A DNA stretch of 49,184 nucleotides from positions 1 to 49,184 of the forward strand of contig JBAWVF010000009.1 in NCBI GenBank assembly GCA_037147415.1, written 5' to 3'. Below the pieces are notes generated by a model. That model was not told the DNA's origin. It saw only the letters and a program-made list of their open reading frames with translations, and made no database searches. Shown in pieces: positions 36,632-44,735 of this stretch. How positions within the stretch are numbered: position 1 is the first letter of the stretch; every line of letters starts with the position of its first letter. Origin of the DNA: BOG-933 sp037147415. Lineage in GTDB: Bacteria > Pseudomonadota > Alphaproteobacteria > Azospirillales > Azospirillaceae. The translations under genes and the position numbers were made by a program.

Positions 36632-36816
36632 TGGAACTCCGGTGCAAGGCACGCCTTCATTTTCCGATTAGCGCTTTTAGCGGCGGTCGGCTATCGGCGA
36701 GCGAGGCTTGTGGACACATTCTTTGTGCCCGTCACAAATTCGGTATTGTGCGACCGAAGCTGTTGAGTTAACGTTTCGGTAATCAATGGTCTGGTCCGGG
36801 CAGGGGAGCGAACAAG

Positions 36817-37134
36817 ATGGATGGCTGCAAACATAAGGCCGCCGCATCGTCGATCAACTGGATGGTCGGGTTGATCAAGGGTAAAGAAGATGCCGAGCGC
36901 AAGGGCGCGGTTGCGGCCCTGTCGGCCATGTTTGCGGAAATGGTGGAGGGAAGTTGCATGTCCTGCACCCTCAATAAGGGCTGCAAGGAAATGATTGCCG
37001 CCAAGGAAATGCTGAGCGGAAAGCCCGCGACGGCCGGACAGCCGCAATCGTCGGCGTCCGCAGCGCCGGGCGCTCTTTTGCATCGCCGCATGCACCAGTT
37101 GAAAACGCGCTTGACCCGCCCGACGGTGTGGTAG
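36817..37134 (+). CDS. Small cysteine-containing protein, unknown
   Basis: This 105-residue protein has 'GSCMSCTLNKGC' near residue 47-58, in which three cysteines with CX2CX5C spacing could bind a metal or cluster, plus an N-terminal Cys4. The C-terminal 40 residues are Ala/Ser-rich and then basic. GGGGAG lies upstream of the ATG, supporting it as a real gene. I recognise no family. Its stop codon TAG falls within a 16-bp tandem duplication, and it converges with the YjfB-like gene 21 bp away. Confidence 0.55.
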   Translation: MDGCKHKAAASSINWMVGLIKGKEDAERKGAVAALSAMFAEMVEGSCMSCTLNKGCKEMIAAKEMLSGKPATAGQPQSSASAAPGALLHRRMHQLKTRLTRPTVW

Positions 37135-37162
37135 TCGGTGCAGGCGGTAGTCGGTTCAGGCG
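37131..37162. repeat. 16-bp tandem duplication spanning two convergent stop codons
   Basis: Copies 37131-37146 (GTAGTCGGTGCAGGCG) and 37147-37162 (GTAGTCGGTTCAGGCG) differ at one base. The first holds the plus-strand stop TAG (37132-37134). The G-to-T change in the second creates the minus-strand stop TGA (37156-37158). Confidence 0.85.
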
Positions 37163-37341
37163 GTCGTGTCGAGCGTCCGCCCCAAGGCGGGGTTGCTCGG
37201 CATTGATTTGACCAGGTCGGTCGCCATCGTCACGACTGCGGCGTCTGCTTTAGCTTGCCGCTTAATCTGGCTCAGCGAAACCTGCTGCATGTCCCCGCCT
37301 TGGCGAAGCATCAGGGCGGCGCCGGGGCTGTCGATATCCAT
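37156..37341 (-). CDS. YjfB-like putative motility protein
   Basis: This 61-residue protein matches the short YjfB family: 'MDIDSPGAALMLRQGGDMQQ' followed by 'VSLSQIKRQAKADAAVVTM'. The family is linked to motility by genomic context only. A strong ribosome site (GGAAGGAGA) precedes the ATG and a perfect TATAAT (37398-37403) lies 57 bp before it. The last residues and stop lie in the tandem duplication at 37131-37162. No flagellar genes are in the window. Confidence 0.75.
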   Translation of the reverse strand: MDIDSPGAALMLRQGGDMQQVSLSQIKRQAKADAAVVTMATDLVKSMPSNPALGRTLDTTA

Positions 37342-37472
37342 GTTCGGCAGTCTCCTTCCGAGAGTCGGGCCGTCCGAAAGTGAGGCCGGACCGAATCATT
37401 ATAGACCCTTGTTATTAGGCACCCGGTCGGGGATCCTTGTCAAGCGTACTGTTTCTCTCTATGTTCGGTGTC

Positions 37473-38102
37473 ATGAGCCCGGAAAATGTTGATCGCTTCT
37501 TCGCCCGTCTTGCCGAACGGACACCCGAACCAAGAACCGAGCTGGAGTCGGTAAACCACTATACTTTGCTGGTGGCGGTGGTGTTGTCGGCACAGGCGAC
37601 CGATGTCGGCGTCAATCGGGCCACGCGCGCTTTGTTTGAAGCGGTGCAAATGCCTGCGGCCATGGTGGCTCTCGGAGAAGAAAGGCTGCGTGAGTACATC
37701 AAGACTATCGGTTTATTTAATACCAAGGCGAAGAATGTTATTCGGCTCTCCGAAATATTGGTACGTGATCATGGTGGTGTCGTACCGGATCGGCGTGAAG
37801 CGCTGGAAGCCTTGCCGGGAGTCGGCCGTAAGACGGCCAATGTCGTCTTGAATGTTGCCTTCGGGCAGCCGACGATCGCCGTCGACACGCATATTTTCCG
37901 GGTTGCAAACCGCACCGGGCTGGGCCCCGGTGCCAATCCGGAAGCGGTTGAGGCGCAACTGAACGCCGTGGTCCCCGCGCGCTGGAAGCGCCATGCCCAC
38001 CATTGGTTGATTTTGCATGGCCGCTATATCTGCAAGGCGCGCAAGCCGGATTGCCCGGCCTGTCCGGTCGCCGATCTCTGCACTTATTCGGAAAAGCTTT
38101 GA
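37473..38102 (+). CDS. nth: Endonuclease III
   Basis: Nth is a bifunctional DNA glycosylase/AP lyase that removes oxidised pyrimidines. The 209-residue protein has the helix-hairpin-helix with catalytic Lys in 'LEALPGVGRKTANVVLNVAF', the catalytic Asp in 'IAVDTHIFRVANRT', and the C-terminal 4Fe-4S loop 'CKARKPDCPACPVADLC' with CX6CX2CX5C. The exact start is uncertain: ATG 37473 gives the usual N-terminus, while ATG 37461 and TTG 37437 are in frame and none has a clear ribosome site. As an Fe-S enzyme it is a client of the suf system encoded upstream. Confidence 0.95.
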   Translation: MSPENVDRFFARLAERTPEPRTELESVNHYTLLVAVVLSAQATDVGVNRATRALFEAVQMPAAMVALGEERLREYIKTIGLFNTKAKNVIRLSEILVRDHGGVVPDRREALEALPGVGRKTANVVLNVAFGQPTIAVDTHIFRVANRTGLGPGANPEAVEAQLNAVVPARWKRHAHHWLILHGRYICKARKPDCPACPVADLCTYSEKL

Positions 38103-38103
38103 G

Positions 38104-38979
38104 TTAGGAGCCCGCGAGCGATTGCGCGACCGCGGCGCCGGCCCGGTCAAGCTCGGCAAACAGGGCGGATAAATCGATGTCGGAGACGAGGGCCGGGGGG
38201 CCGGGGGGCGGTGCCGGCGTCGGGTCGGCACCCGGCATGTCCTCCAGGACATAAACTTGCCAGGTTTCCCGTCCGGAGGCCTCGCGGAAGATGCCGAGCC
38301 TGGTCATTTCTTCCAACAGCATGGCGGCCCCGCGAGAGGTCATCCCGATCAGGCGGGCAATCGCCGCCGGTGATGCCGCCGTCATCGCCGCCGCGATCGT
38401 CAGCACATGCAGATGGCGGCTGGTCGAGCGGCGCGGACCGAGCAACCGGGTCCAGCGTGACCAGTTCAAGGTCAGGGTGTCCAGATTTCTTCGGCCAAGC
38501 AAGGCGGCTTCGGTTATTTCAGTCGCCATGTTGCGGAAGCCGGTCGGTGCCACCCCGATCAGCGGATTTTCGGTCACGCCGATCTCGACCAACAAGGCCG
38601 GGAAGGCGGCGAAAGCCGAGCTGAGCGGCAATCCGTCCTCGACCGCGGCGACATGGGCGCGGCAGGCCCCGGCGAGACTGCGCTGTTCGAGGCGGTCGCG
38701 CAGCCAGTCGAGCGGTGACGGCCCACCCTCACTTTGCCGGGGATCGGAGATGGTGGCGAAGATACCGAGCGCGGTGGACTCGGCGCCGAAATCCTTCCAG
38801 CGGGTCACCGGCAGCCCGACCAACAGCCGCACCAACCGGTCCCGGTCGACTTTTACCCCGACCGCGGCCGCCGCCGTGATGGTGGCCGAGATCCGACGAC
38901 GGCAGTTCCAGGCTTCCCGCAACGGGTGACCGGCCAGCCGCCCGTCGAGGGCTCCGATTGCCAATGCCGTCTTTTCCAT
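38104..38979 (-). CDS. DUF1612/RHE_PE00001-like protein with winged helix (paralogue 2)
   Basis: This 291-residue protein is a paralogue of the product at 10318-11244: both begin with 'ALAIGxLDxxLxGHPL' and a Trp a few residues on, have a helical middle, and end in a winged-helix region (here 'AAIARLIGMTSRGAAMLLEE' followed by 'LGIFREASGRETWQVYVLE'). I infer DNA binding with unknown target. The ATG at 38979 has GGGGG about 10 nt upstream; a TTG at 39003 would start inside the terminator. It lies just downstream of the pckG terminator on the same strand and is convergent with nth, 1 bp from its stop. Confidence 0.6.
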   Translation of the reverse strand: MEKTALAIGALDGRLAGHPLREAWNCRRRISATITAAAAVGVKVDRDRLVRLLVGLPVTRWKDFGAESTALGIFATISDPRQSEGGPSPLDWLRDRLEQRSLAGACRAHVAAVEDGLPLSSAFAAFPALLVEIGVTENPLIGVAPTGFRNMATEITEAALLGRRNLDTLTLNWSRWTRLLGPRRSTSRHLHVLTIAAAMTAASPAAIARLIGMTSRGAAMLLEEMTRLGIFREASGRETWQVYVLEDMPGADPTPAPPPGPPALVSDIDLSALFAELDRAGAAVAQSLAGS

Positions 38980-39001
38980 CGAAGCGACACCCCCGGACAG
39001 C

Positions 39002-39028
39002 AAAAAGGCCGGTCCTTACGAACCGGCC
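39002..39028 (-). terminator. Intrinsic terminator of pckG
   Basis: On the minus strand GGCCGGT pairs with ACCGGCC around an 8-nt loop, followed by TTTTTG. It lies 26 bp after the pckG stop and 22 bp before the next start codon on the same strand. Confidence 0.85.
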
Positions 39029-39053
39029 CTTCGCCTGAGTGTAACACGAACCG

Positions 39054-40868
39054 TCAGATTTTCCAAACCGGCGGTGCAGCTTCCAGGGCGGCAACCACGC
39101 CCTGACGCTTCTGCTCGATTTCAGGGGGCAAACGGGTGCCGAAACGGTCGAGCAATTCGGCCTGATCGCGGGTTTCGGTCAGAGCCTCGGCCCGGTCGAT
39201 ATTCATGATCATTTCGAACTTCTCCTTGGAGAAGTCCAGGCCGGTCCAGTCGAGATGCTCGTAACGCGGGCTGAAGCCGAACGGGCTTACCGCCGGTTCC
39301 GCAGCTCTGCCGCGGACCCGTTCGACAATCCACTTCAACACCCGCATGTTGTCGCCGAAGCCGGGCCACACGAACTTGCCGTTTTCATCTTTGCGGAACC
39401 AATTAACCCGGAACATGCCCGGCAGCGTCTTGACCTTGTCTTCAAAGGTCAGCCAATGGTTCCAGTAATCGCCCATGTTATAGCCGCAGAACGGCAGCAT
39501 GGCGAACGGATCGCGCCGGATCGCGGCTTGGCCGACCGCAGCGGCGGTGGCTTCCGAACCCATGGTCGCGGCCCAGTAAACGCCGGCGGTCCAGTCCGTG
39601 GCTTGGAATACCAGCGGATAGGTTTTCGACAGGCGGCCACCGAAAATAAAGGCCGAGATCGGCACACCGGCCGGGTCTTCCCACGAGGGATCGATGCTCG
39701 GGCACTGGCTGGCCGGTGCGGTAAAACGCGAGTTGGCATGTGCCGCCATCCGGCCGCAACCGGGGGTCCAATCCTTGCCCTGCCAGTCGATCAGATGGGC
39801 GGGCGGTTGATCGGTCAGGCCTTCCCACCAGACATCACCATCGTCGGTCATGGCCACGTTGGTGAAGATGCAATTGCTGTGAAGGGTGCGCAGTGCGTTG
39901 GGGTTCGACTTGATGCTGGTGCCGGGAGCGACGCCGAAGAAGCCTGCCTCGGGGTTGATCGCGCGGAGCGTGCCGTCGGGCTGCGGCTTGATCCAGGCAA
40001 TGTCGTCACCGATGGTGTGAATCTTCCAGCCGTCGAAGCTTGCGGGCGGCACCAGCATGGCAAAATTGGTCTTGCCGCAGGCCGACGGAAAGGCCGCCGC
40101 GACATAGGTCTTTTCGCCTTTCGGATCCTCGACGCCGAGAATCAGCATATGCTCGGCCAGCCAGCCTTGCTCACGGCCCATGGCGGACGCAATTCGCAGG
40201 GCGAAGCACTTCTTGCCGAGCAGCGCATTGCCACCATAGCCGGAGCCGTACGAAACGATTTCGTGGCTATCGGGGAAATGAACGATGTATTTCTGTGTTT
40301 CGTTGCAGGGCCACGGCACATCGGCCTGACCGGGTTCCAGCGGTGCGCCCACCGAATGCAGGCACGGTACGAAATCGGAATCACCCAACTCGTCGAGCAC
40401 GGCCTGCCCCATGCGGGTCATCAGGCGCATATTGACCGCGACATAAGGCGAGTCGCTGATCTGGACGCCGATATGCGAGATCGGCGAACCGAGCGGCCCC
40501 ATGCTGAACGGCACGACATACATGGTGCGGCCACGCATGCAGCCGTCGAAAAGCTGGTCCAGAGTGAGCCGCATTTCGGCCGGCGAAATCCAGTTATTGG
40601 TCGGGCCGGCATCTTCTTGAAGAGTCGAGCAAATATAAGTCCGGTCTTCTACGCGGGCAACATCACCCGGATCGGAGCGGCACAGGTAGGAATTGGGCCT
40701 CTTTTCAGAATTCAAGCGAATAAAAGTACCACTTTCCACCATCATGGCGCAAAGTCGATCGTATTCTTCTTGAGAACCGTCGCACCAATGTACCCGCTCC
40801 GGCTGGCATTTATTACTAATCTCTTCGACCCAGGCCAGGAGCTTACCGTTTCTCGTCCGTTTTGGCAT
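39054..40868 (-). CDS. pckG: Phosphoenolpyruvate carboxykinase (GTP)
   Basis: PckG converts oxaloacetate and GTP to PEP, GDP and CO2 in gluconeogenesis. The 604-residue length and motifs match the GTP-dependent class: the kinase P-loop 'FPSACGKTNFAML', 'SYGSGYGGNALLGKKCFALR', and the guanine pocket region 'VNWFRKDENGKFVWPGFGDN'. This class is less common in alphaproteobacteria than the ATP form but occurs in Rhodospirillales. An AGAGG lies upstream of the ATG, and a 14-bp palindrome lies 72 bp upstream. A terminator follows, so it appears monocistronic. Confidence 0.97.
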   Translation of the reverse strand: MPKRTRNGKLLAWVEEISNKCQPERVHWCDGSQEEYDRLCAMMVESGTFIRLNSEKRPNSYLCRSDPGDVARVEDRTYICSTLQEDAGPTNNWISPAEMRLTLDQLFDGCMRGRTMYVVPFSMGPLGSPISHIGVQISDSPYVAVNMRLMTRMGQAVLDELGDSDFVPCLHSVGAPLEPGQADVPWPCNETQKYIVHFPDSHEIVSYGSGYGGNALLGKKCFALRIASAMGREQGWLAEHMLILGVEDPKGEKTYVAAAFPSACGKTNFAMLVPPASFDGWKIHTIGDDIAWIKPQPDGTLRAINPEAGFFGVAPGTSIKSNPNALRTLHSNCIFTNVAMTDDGDVWWEGLTDQPPAHLIDWQGKDWTPGCGRMAAHANSRFTAPASQCPSIDPSWEDPAGVPISAFIFGGRLSKTYPLVFQATDWTAGVYWAATMGSEATAAAVGQAAIRRDPFAMLPFCGYNMGDYWNHWLTFEDKVKTLPGMFRVNWFRKDENGKFVWPGFGDNMRVLKWIVERVRGRAAEPAVSPFGFSPRYEHLDWTGLDFSKEKFEMIMNIDRAEALTETRDQAELLDRFGTRLPPEIEQKRQGVVAALEAAPPVWKI

Positions 40869-41190
40869 TGTCTTGCCTCTTCATCTATCCGTGCCGCACA
40901 TTCAAATCCTGCGAAGCCGTTTCTGTCGTTCCTGAAAGGCGCCTGATCAGGCGAAATCTCCGAAAACAGTAGCGACGCGCGACCGACATTGCACTGCACA
41001 ATACACGCCCGACGTTGCGGCTGGCAAGGGTGGAAGGGGACACGATCTTACATCTTGATGCGGAAACCCTTATGCATTCGGCCGTGCCGTATGGACAAGT
41101 TCGGCCGGAGACACCTATTGTTTACTCACTCCATTGTCGGGGGCGGCGAACTCCCTCCCGACGGCACCACGGCAACGGAAGACGATCCCG
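40869..41190. other. Intergenic region between divergent pckG and apaG
   Basis: About 320 bp with no convincing gene. It holds the palindrome at 40941-40954 and must contain both divergent promoters. An inverted repeat GTCGGG..CCCGAC lies close to apaG (about 41137-41161). No RNA gene was recognised. Confidence 0.5.
40941..40954. promoter_or_regulatory. 14-bp perfect palindrome upstream of pckG
   Basis: CGCCTGATCAGGCG is self-complementary over all 14 bases, 72 bp before the pckG start. A dimeric repressor or activator site is plausible; the protein is unknown. Confidence 0.4.
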
Positions 41191-41583
41191 ATGTATAGTA
41201 AGACCACTCGCGACGTCCAGGTTACAGTTCGCGCGATTTTTCTGCCGGACCAGTCCTCACCGGTTGATAGTCACTTCGTCTGGGCCTATCATGTTCGGAT
41301 TGATAACAACCGTGATACGCCGGTTCAGTTGCGGAGTCGATTCTGGCATATTACGGACAGCCTGGGCCGAGTCCAGGAAGTGCGTGGCCCGGGCGTGGTT
41401 GGAGAGCAGCCGGTGATCTTGCCGGGCACCGCTTATGAATACAGCAGTGGCACGCCATTGGCGACACCATCGGGAATCATGGTCGGTTCTTATATGATGG
41501 AGGCGGCCGATGGAGAGCGGTTTGAAGTTGCTATTCCCGCTTTTTCTCTGGATAGTCCGCATCAATCGGTCAGACTCAACTGA
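41191..41583 (+). CDS. apaG: ApaG protein
   Basis: This 130-residue protein of the ApaG/DUF525 family adopts a fibronectin-III-like beta sandwich. Characteristic blocks are 'FVWAYHVRIDN', 'RSRFWHITDSLGRVQEVRG' and 'PGTAYEYSSGTPL', with 'GIMVGSYMM' near the end. Function is unsettled; a role with diadenosine tetraphosphate has been proposed for relatives. GGAAG precedes the ATG at 41191; the upstream frame is not ApaG-like. folE begins at the base after its stop, so they are probably coupled. Confidence 0.95.
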   Translation: MYSKTTRDVQVTVRAIFLPDQSSPVDSHFVWAYHVRIDNNRDTPVQLRSRFWHITDSLGRVQEVRGPGVVGEQPVILPGTAYEYSSGTPLATPSGIMVGSYMMEAADGERFEVAIPAFSLDSPHQSVRLN

Positions 41584-42201
41584 ATGAAAAGGTCATTGGA
41601 AATGACTGCATTGTGGGAGCGCCCGAGCCGGGCTGAAGCGGAGGAGGCCGTGCGCACGTTGTTGCGCTGGGCCGGCGACGACCCGGAACGCGAAGGGTTG
41701 CGCGGTACGCCTGATCGGGTTGCGCGCGCCTATGAAGAGTTTTTTGCGGGCTATCTGGTCGATCCGGTTGAGCTGCTGGCCCGTACTTTCGAGGAAACCG
41801 ACGGCTACGACGAGATGGTCGTGTTGAAGGATATTCGGGTCGAGTCTCACTGTGAACACCACATGGTTCCGATTATCGGCCGGGCTCATGTGGCCTATCT
41901 GCCGCACCGACGGGTGGTCGGGATCAGTAAACTGGCTCGTGTCGTCGATGTCTACGCCCGCCGGTTGCAGATTCAGGAAAAAATGACGGCGCAGATCGCC
42001 AATACGATTGAGCAAGTTTTGCAGCCTGAAGGTGTTGCTGTCGTAATTGAAGCCTCACATCAGTGCATGACTACCCGCGGTGTGCACAAGCCGGGTGTAA
42101 CCATGGTGACAAGTCGTATGCTCGGCGCGTTTCGGGACAATCCGTCAACCCGGCGCGAGTTTCTGAATATGATTGGCAGTCCCGTCAGCCGGACTGAATA
42201 G
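41584..42201 (+). CDS. folE: GTP cyclohydrolase I
   Basis: FolE makes dihydroneopterin triphosphate, the first intermediate of folate and (in some bacteria) queuosine-related pterin pathways. The 205-residue protein has the zinc and active-site motif 'IRVESHCEHHMVPIIGRAHV' and the second Cys in 'SHQCMTTRGVHKPG'. The start at 41584 immediately follows apaG; an ATG at 41602 with AAAGG upstream is an alternative. The last 57 bp overlap the 3' end of the convergent acyltransferase gene. Confidence 0.96.
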   Translation: MKRSLEMTALWERPSRAEAEEAVRTLLRWAGDDPEREGLRGTPDRVARAYEEFFAGYLVDPVELLARTFEETDGYDEMVVLKDIRVESHCEHHMVPIIGRAHVAYLPHRRVVGISKLARVVDVYARRLQIQEKMTAQIANTIEQVLQPEGVAVVIEASHQCMTTRGVHKPGVTMVTSRMLGAFRDNPSTRREFLNMIGSPVSRTE

Positions 42202-43344
42202 CGTCGCCGGGCTTCGTGGTTCCAGCAAATTGGCGAAGCGATCGGATAACCGGGTTGCCGGTTCGTCGACCAGCACGGTGAATAGGGTTGCCGTCGCCAG
42301 AACCAGCGGTGTCGAAACTATAAGGCTTGCCGCCGTGGCTCCGCCGTAGCCGAATTGGGGCAATAGCGCCAGCAGAACCGACGTTGCCAGAGAACAGACC
42401 AGCGGGAAATGCACCAGATAAAGTGAATAAGAAATGCGGCCAAGAAAGCGAAACGGCGAACGCGTCAGCACATAACGCGCTTCCGAAAACCGGCAGGTCA
42501 CGAAGATTATAATAAATGCGCCGATGATATGATAAAAAACCGCTTTGCGGGCGCTGCCGACATCAGGCAAAATTGCCCAAATATTCTGTTGTGCTCCATA
42601 ATACGGGTATGATCCGAAATAAATACCGAGCGTAAGGAGAGCGAGTATTAATGGAAAGGGTGCATCCTTGCCGGAGTGCTTGACATGAAGGTCGGCCAGA
42701 ACGACCCCGAGTACAAAGGCAAGATAGTAGCCGTTATAAAAGACCAGAATCGCAATTCCGTAAACCACGCAGCGCCGCCGGCCGGGACTGAACAAAGCCA
42801 GCATGGCGAATACCAGGAAAGAGCCGCTTAATTCGGCTTGCATGGTCCACAATACCGGATCGAGGCTCCAGCTATCGCGAAAAAAAGCCCCGATCGCTCC
42901 CTGCCAGAGCGCTTCCGGAAACGACAATAGTGTGGCGTAGGTATCTTTCATTCCGGATTTGGTAACGGGGAGCGCCTCGCCGAAGCTATAACCGTTGAAT
43001 GCTTGAATCGTCCACGCCAGTAGCACCGCGGCTAAGGCCGGCAGCGCCAATCGCAAATAGCGTTTGGCCGCCAAGCGGCGCAAATTGGCGACATCGTGAT
43101 TTTGTAAAAACCGAGCACTTAAAACATAACCGCTTAAGACAAAAAATAGACAAACCGCAAAGTTGCCGTTAACAACAATATTAAAAGGAGAGGTGGCAAA
43201 CTCCTGCTCGTACAACTCATGCCCCTCCGAAATACTGCTGTAATAAACATGCGGTAAAAAGACCTGGATAAAGTGGCAGGCGAATACCGCGAAAGCGGCA
43301 AGACCCCGCAGGCCGTCAAGATGCACCAACCGCTGTGCTGTCAC
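42145..43344 (-). CDS. Acyltransferase family 3 membrane protein (OafA/YrhL-like)
   Basis: This 399-residue integral membrane protein has the acyltransferase-3 entry motif 'LVHLDGLRGLAAFAVFACHF', followed by about ten hydrophobic helices and 'GRISYSLYLVHFPLVC' late in the protein. Relatives O-acetylate lipopolysaccharide, peptidoglycan or other glycans at the inner membrane; the substrate here is unknown. It starts with GTG at 43344 with GGGAG upstream. The C-terminal coding part overlaps folE by 57 bp tail to tail. No other sugar-modifying gene is nearby. Confidence 0.92.
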   Translation of the reverse strand: MTAQRLVHLDGLRGLAAFAVFACHFIQVFLPHVYYSSISEGHELYEQEFATSPFNIVVNGNFAVCLFFVLSGYVLSARFLQNHDVANLRRLAAKRYLRLALPALAAVLLAWTIQAFNGYSFGEALPVTKSGMKDTYATLLSFPEALWQGAIGAFFRDSWSLDPVLWTMQAELSGSFLVFAMLALFSPGRRRCVVYGIAILVFYNGYYLAFVLGVVLADLHVKHSGKDAPFPLILALLTLGIYFGSYPYYGAQQNIWAILPDVGSARKAVFYHIIGAFIIIFVTCRFSEARYVLTRSPFRFLGRISYSLYLVHFPLVCSLATSVLLALLPQFGYGGATAASLIVSTPLVLATATLFTVLVDEPATRLSDRFANLLEPRSPATLFSPADGTANHIQKLAPG

Positions 43345-43452
43345 TTATACTCTCCCGCCACGCCGGAGGTCATCATCTGAAACGGCGAGGTTGCACGAGT
43401 GTTCCGATGATGACGAATAATTCTCATGCGTCACCGCCATCGCACGAGAATA

Positions 43453-43911
43453 TCATGGCAGCACAGGTGGTGCTGTTTCAACGGAGCCGGAAATGGGGTG
43501 ATTCAGGTCCGGATCCCGAATGCCATTAGCGATCAACCATGTACTCAATACGCCATCGACCCGGACGATATGGTCGAATAACCAGGAGCTTAATAAAGTG
43601 CGGACTCGACGTGCCTTTTGTTCAGTGTTTTCCGTTTCGGCAATCAGAGCTTTTACTTTGTCCCGAAACCGGTCATGCGCGGCGCGATGGGAATCAAACC
43701 CCGGAAACTGATATCTTTCCATGATTTGTTCTTCATATCCAAAGTGATAACTAGCATAATTCAGCAGCGCGGCTAAAACCGGACCCAGTGCTTCTTCGGA
43801 CTTTTCTTCGGCAAGATTAATGTGAAGCTGATTAAGCAAGCTAATTAAAATAACATGATCGCCGTCAAGGCAGGGAATATCGACTGAATATTTATTATTC
43901 CAGGTCAGCAT
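43453..43911 (-). CDS. Bacteriohemerythrin
   Basis: This 152-residue four-helix protein binds oxygen at a di-iron site. All seven ligands are visible with family spacing: His19, His56, Glu60 ('YHFGYEEQIM'), His75 and His79 ('SHRAAHDRF'), and His114 and Asp119 ('WLFDHIVRVD'). It begins with 'MLTWNNKYSVDIPCLDGDH', a standard N-terminus; longer starts at 43959 or 43977 would add unrelated residues. It is a single-domain oxygen carrier or sensor, often found in microaerophilic or motile alphaproteobacteria. It stands alone on the minus strand. Confidence 0.94.
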   Translation of the reverse strand: MLTWNNKYSVDIPCLDGDHVILISLLNQLHINLAEEKSEEALGPVLAALLNYASYHFGYEEQIMERYQFPGFDSHRAAHDRFRDKVKALIAETENTEQKARRVRTLLSSWLFDHIVRVDGVLSTWLIANGIRDPDLNHPISGSVETAPPVLP

Positions 43912-44129
43912 ATTCAGCTCTGGCTTCTTAGTTATTATGCGTTGTCGCGTCTTAAACATCGGAAGCGGCGATGTCAATCGGTACCCGGCCGGTGCCGGAC
44001 CGGTACCCGGTCGTGCTGTTACGGTAACATTACGGCCACAGTGCTGAGCGAACCGGGGCGGGGGCAGAAGAAGATTGCCGGAAGAACCTGATATTTGCTA
44101 GTCTGAGCCGTCAGGGCGTTTTGTTGGCG

Positions 44130-44173
44130 TAGCCCGGATAAAAAATTAGCATAGCCCGGATAAAAAATCGGCA
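44130..44173. repeat. 22-bp tandem duplication ending at a start codon
   Basis: Copies 44130-44151 and 44152-44173 share TAGCCCGGATAAAAAAT and differ only near their ends (TAG against CGG). The second copy leads directly into the ATG at 44173 of the L,D-transpeptidase gene, so the sequence just upstream of the start is duplicated. Confidence 0.8.
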
Positions 44174-44697
44174 TGTCAGACTTTACTTTTTCCTTGCGTT
44201 CCGCCTGTTCCGCCGTTGCTTTGGCCGTTTTTTTTGTTCTCTTGCTGTCGGCCGCTCCCGTTTGCGCCGCCGGCATGGCCGTCGATCGGGTGGAAGTATA
44301 TAAGAGCAAGCATGAATTACGCTTACTGCACGACGATAAGCTTGTGAAAAAATACCGGGTGGCGCTTGGCCGTCGACCGGGAAAGAAAGAAGTCCAGGGG
44401 GACTTCAAGACCCCTGAAGGCCGATATACTATTGACTTTATTAAGAGTGATAGCAAGTTTCACCGTGCCTTGCACGTCACCTATCCCAATGATGAGGATT
44501 ATCGAACGGCGGCTCAAAAGGGCAAGTCACCGGGAGGAGACATCATGATTCATGGCTTGCCCGGCGAATCGAGGGAGGTTAAGGGCATTCATGAAGCCTT
44601 TGACTGGACCAAGGGCTGCATCGCGGTGACCAATCGGGAAATCGACGAAATCGCGGGCGCGGTCAAACCCGGCACGCCGATCGTTATTTATCCCTGA
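44173..44697 (+). CDS. L,D-transpeptidase (YkuD domain)
   Basis: This 174-residue protein has a signal-like N-terminus ('SAVALAVFFVLLLSAAPVC') and a YkuD catalytic domain. The active-site region is 'MIHGLPGESREVKGIHEAF' then 'WTKGCIAVTNREIDEI', with the nucleophilic Cys in 'KGCIAV' and the conserved His before it. Such enzymes form 3-3 peptidoglycan cross-links or anchor proteins to peptidoglycan. GGGCCCGGA-like bases upstream are duplicated. It converges with a large unknown gene. Confidence 0.9.
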   Translation: MSDFTFSLRSACSAVALAVFFVLLLSAAPVCAAGMAVDRVEVYKSKHELRLLHDDKLVKKYRVALGRRPGKKEVQGDFKTPEGRYTIDFIKSDSKFHRALHVTYPNDEDYRTAAQKGKSPGGDIMIHGLPGESREVKGIHEAFDWTKGCIAVTNREIDEIAGAVKPGTPIVIYP

Positions 44698-44713
44698 CGG
44701 AGCATTCGTGACG

Positions 44714-44735
44714 GGCCGCTCCTTTGAAGGCGGCC
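44714..44735. terminator. Possible hairpin terminator between convergent genes
   Basis: GGCCG plus CCTT pairs with AAGG plus CGGCC, with a 2-nt bulge and 2-nt loop. There is no T-tract on either side, so termination is uncertain. Confidence 0.35.

Noticed and set aside
36705..36725. DnaA-box-like TGTGGACAC near rpmH
   Set aside because: Only one imperfect match (7 of 9) and no AT-rich unwinding region or dnaA/dnaN, so an origin is not supported.
36783..37095. Minus-strand open frames opposite the small Cys protein
   Set aside because: No ribosome site and no recognisable features, while the plus-strand frame has GGGGAG at the right distance.
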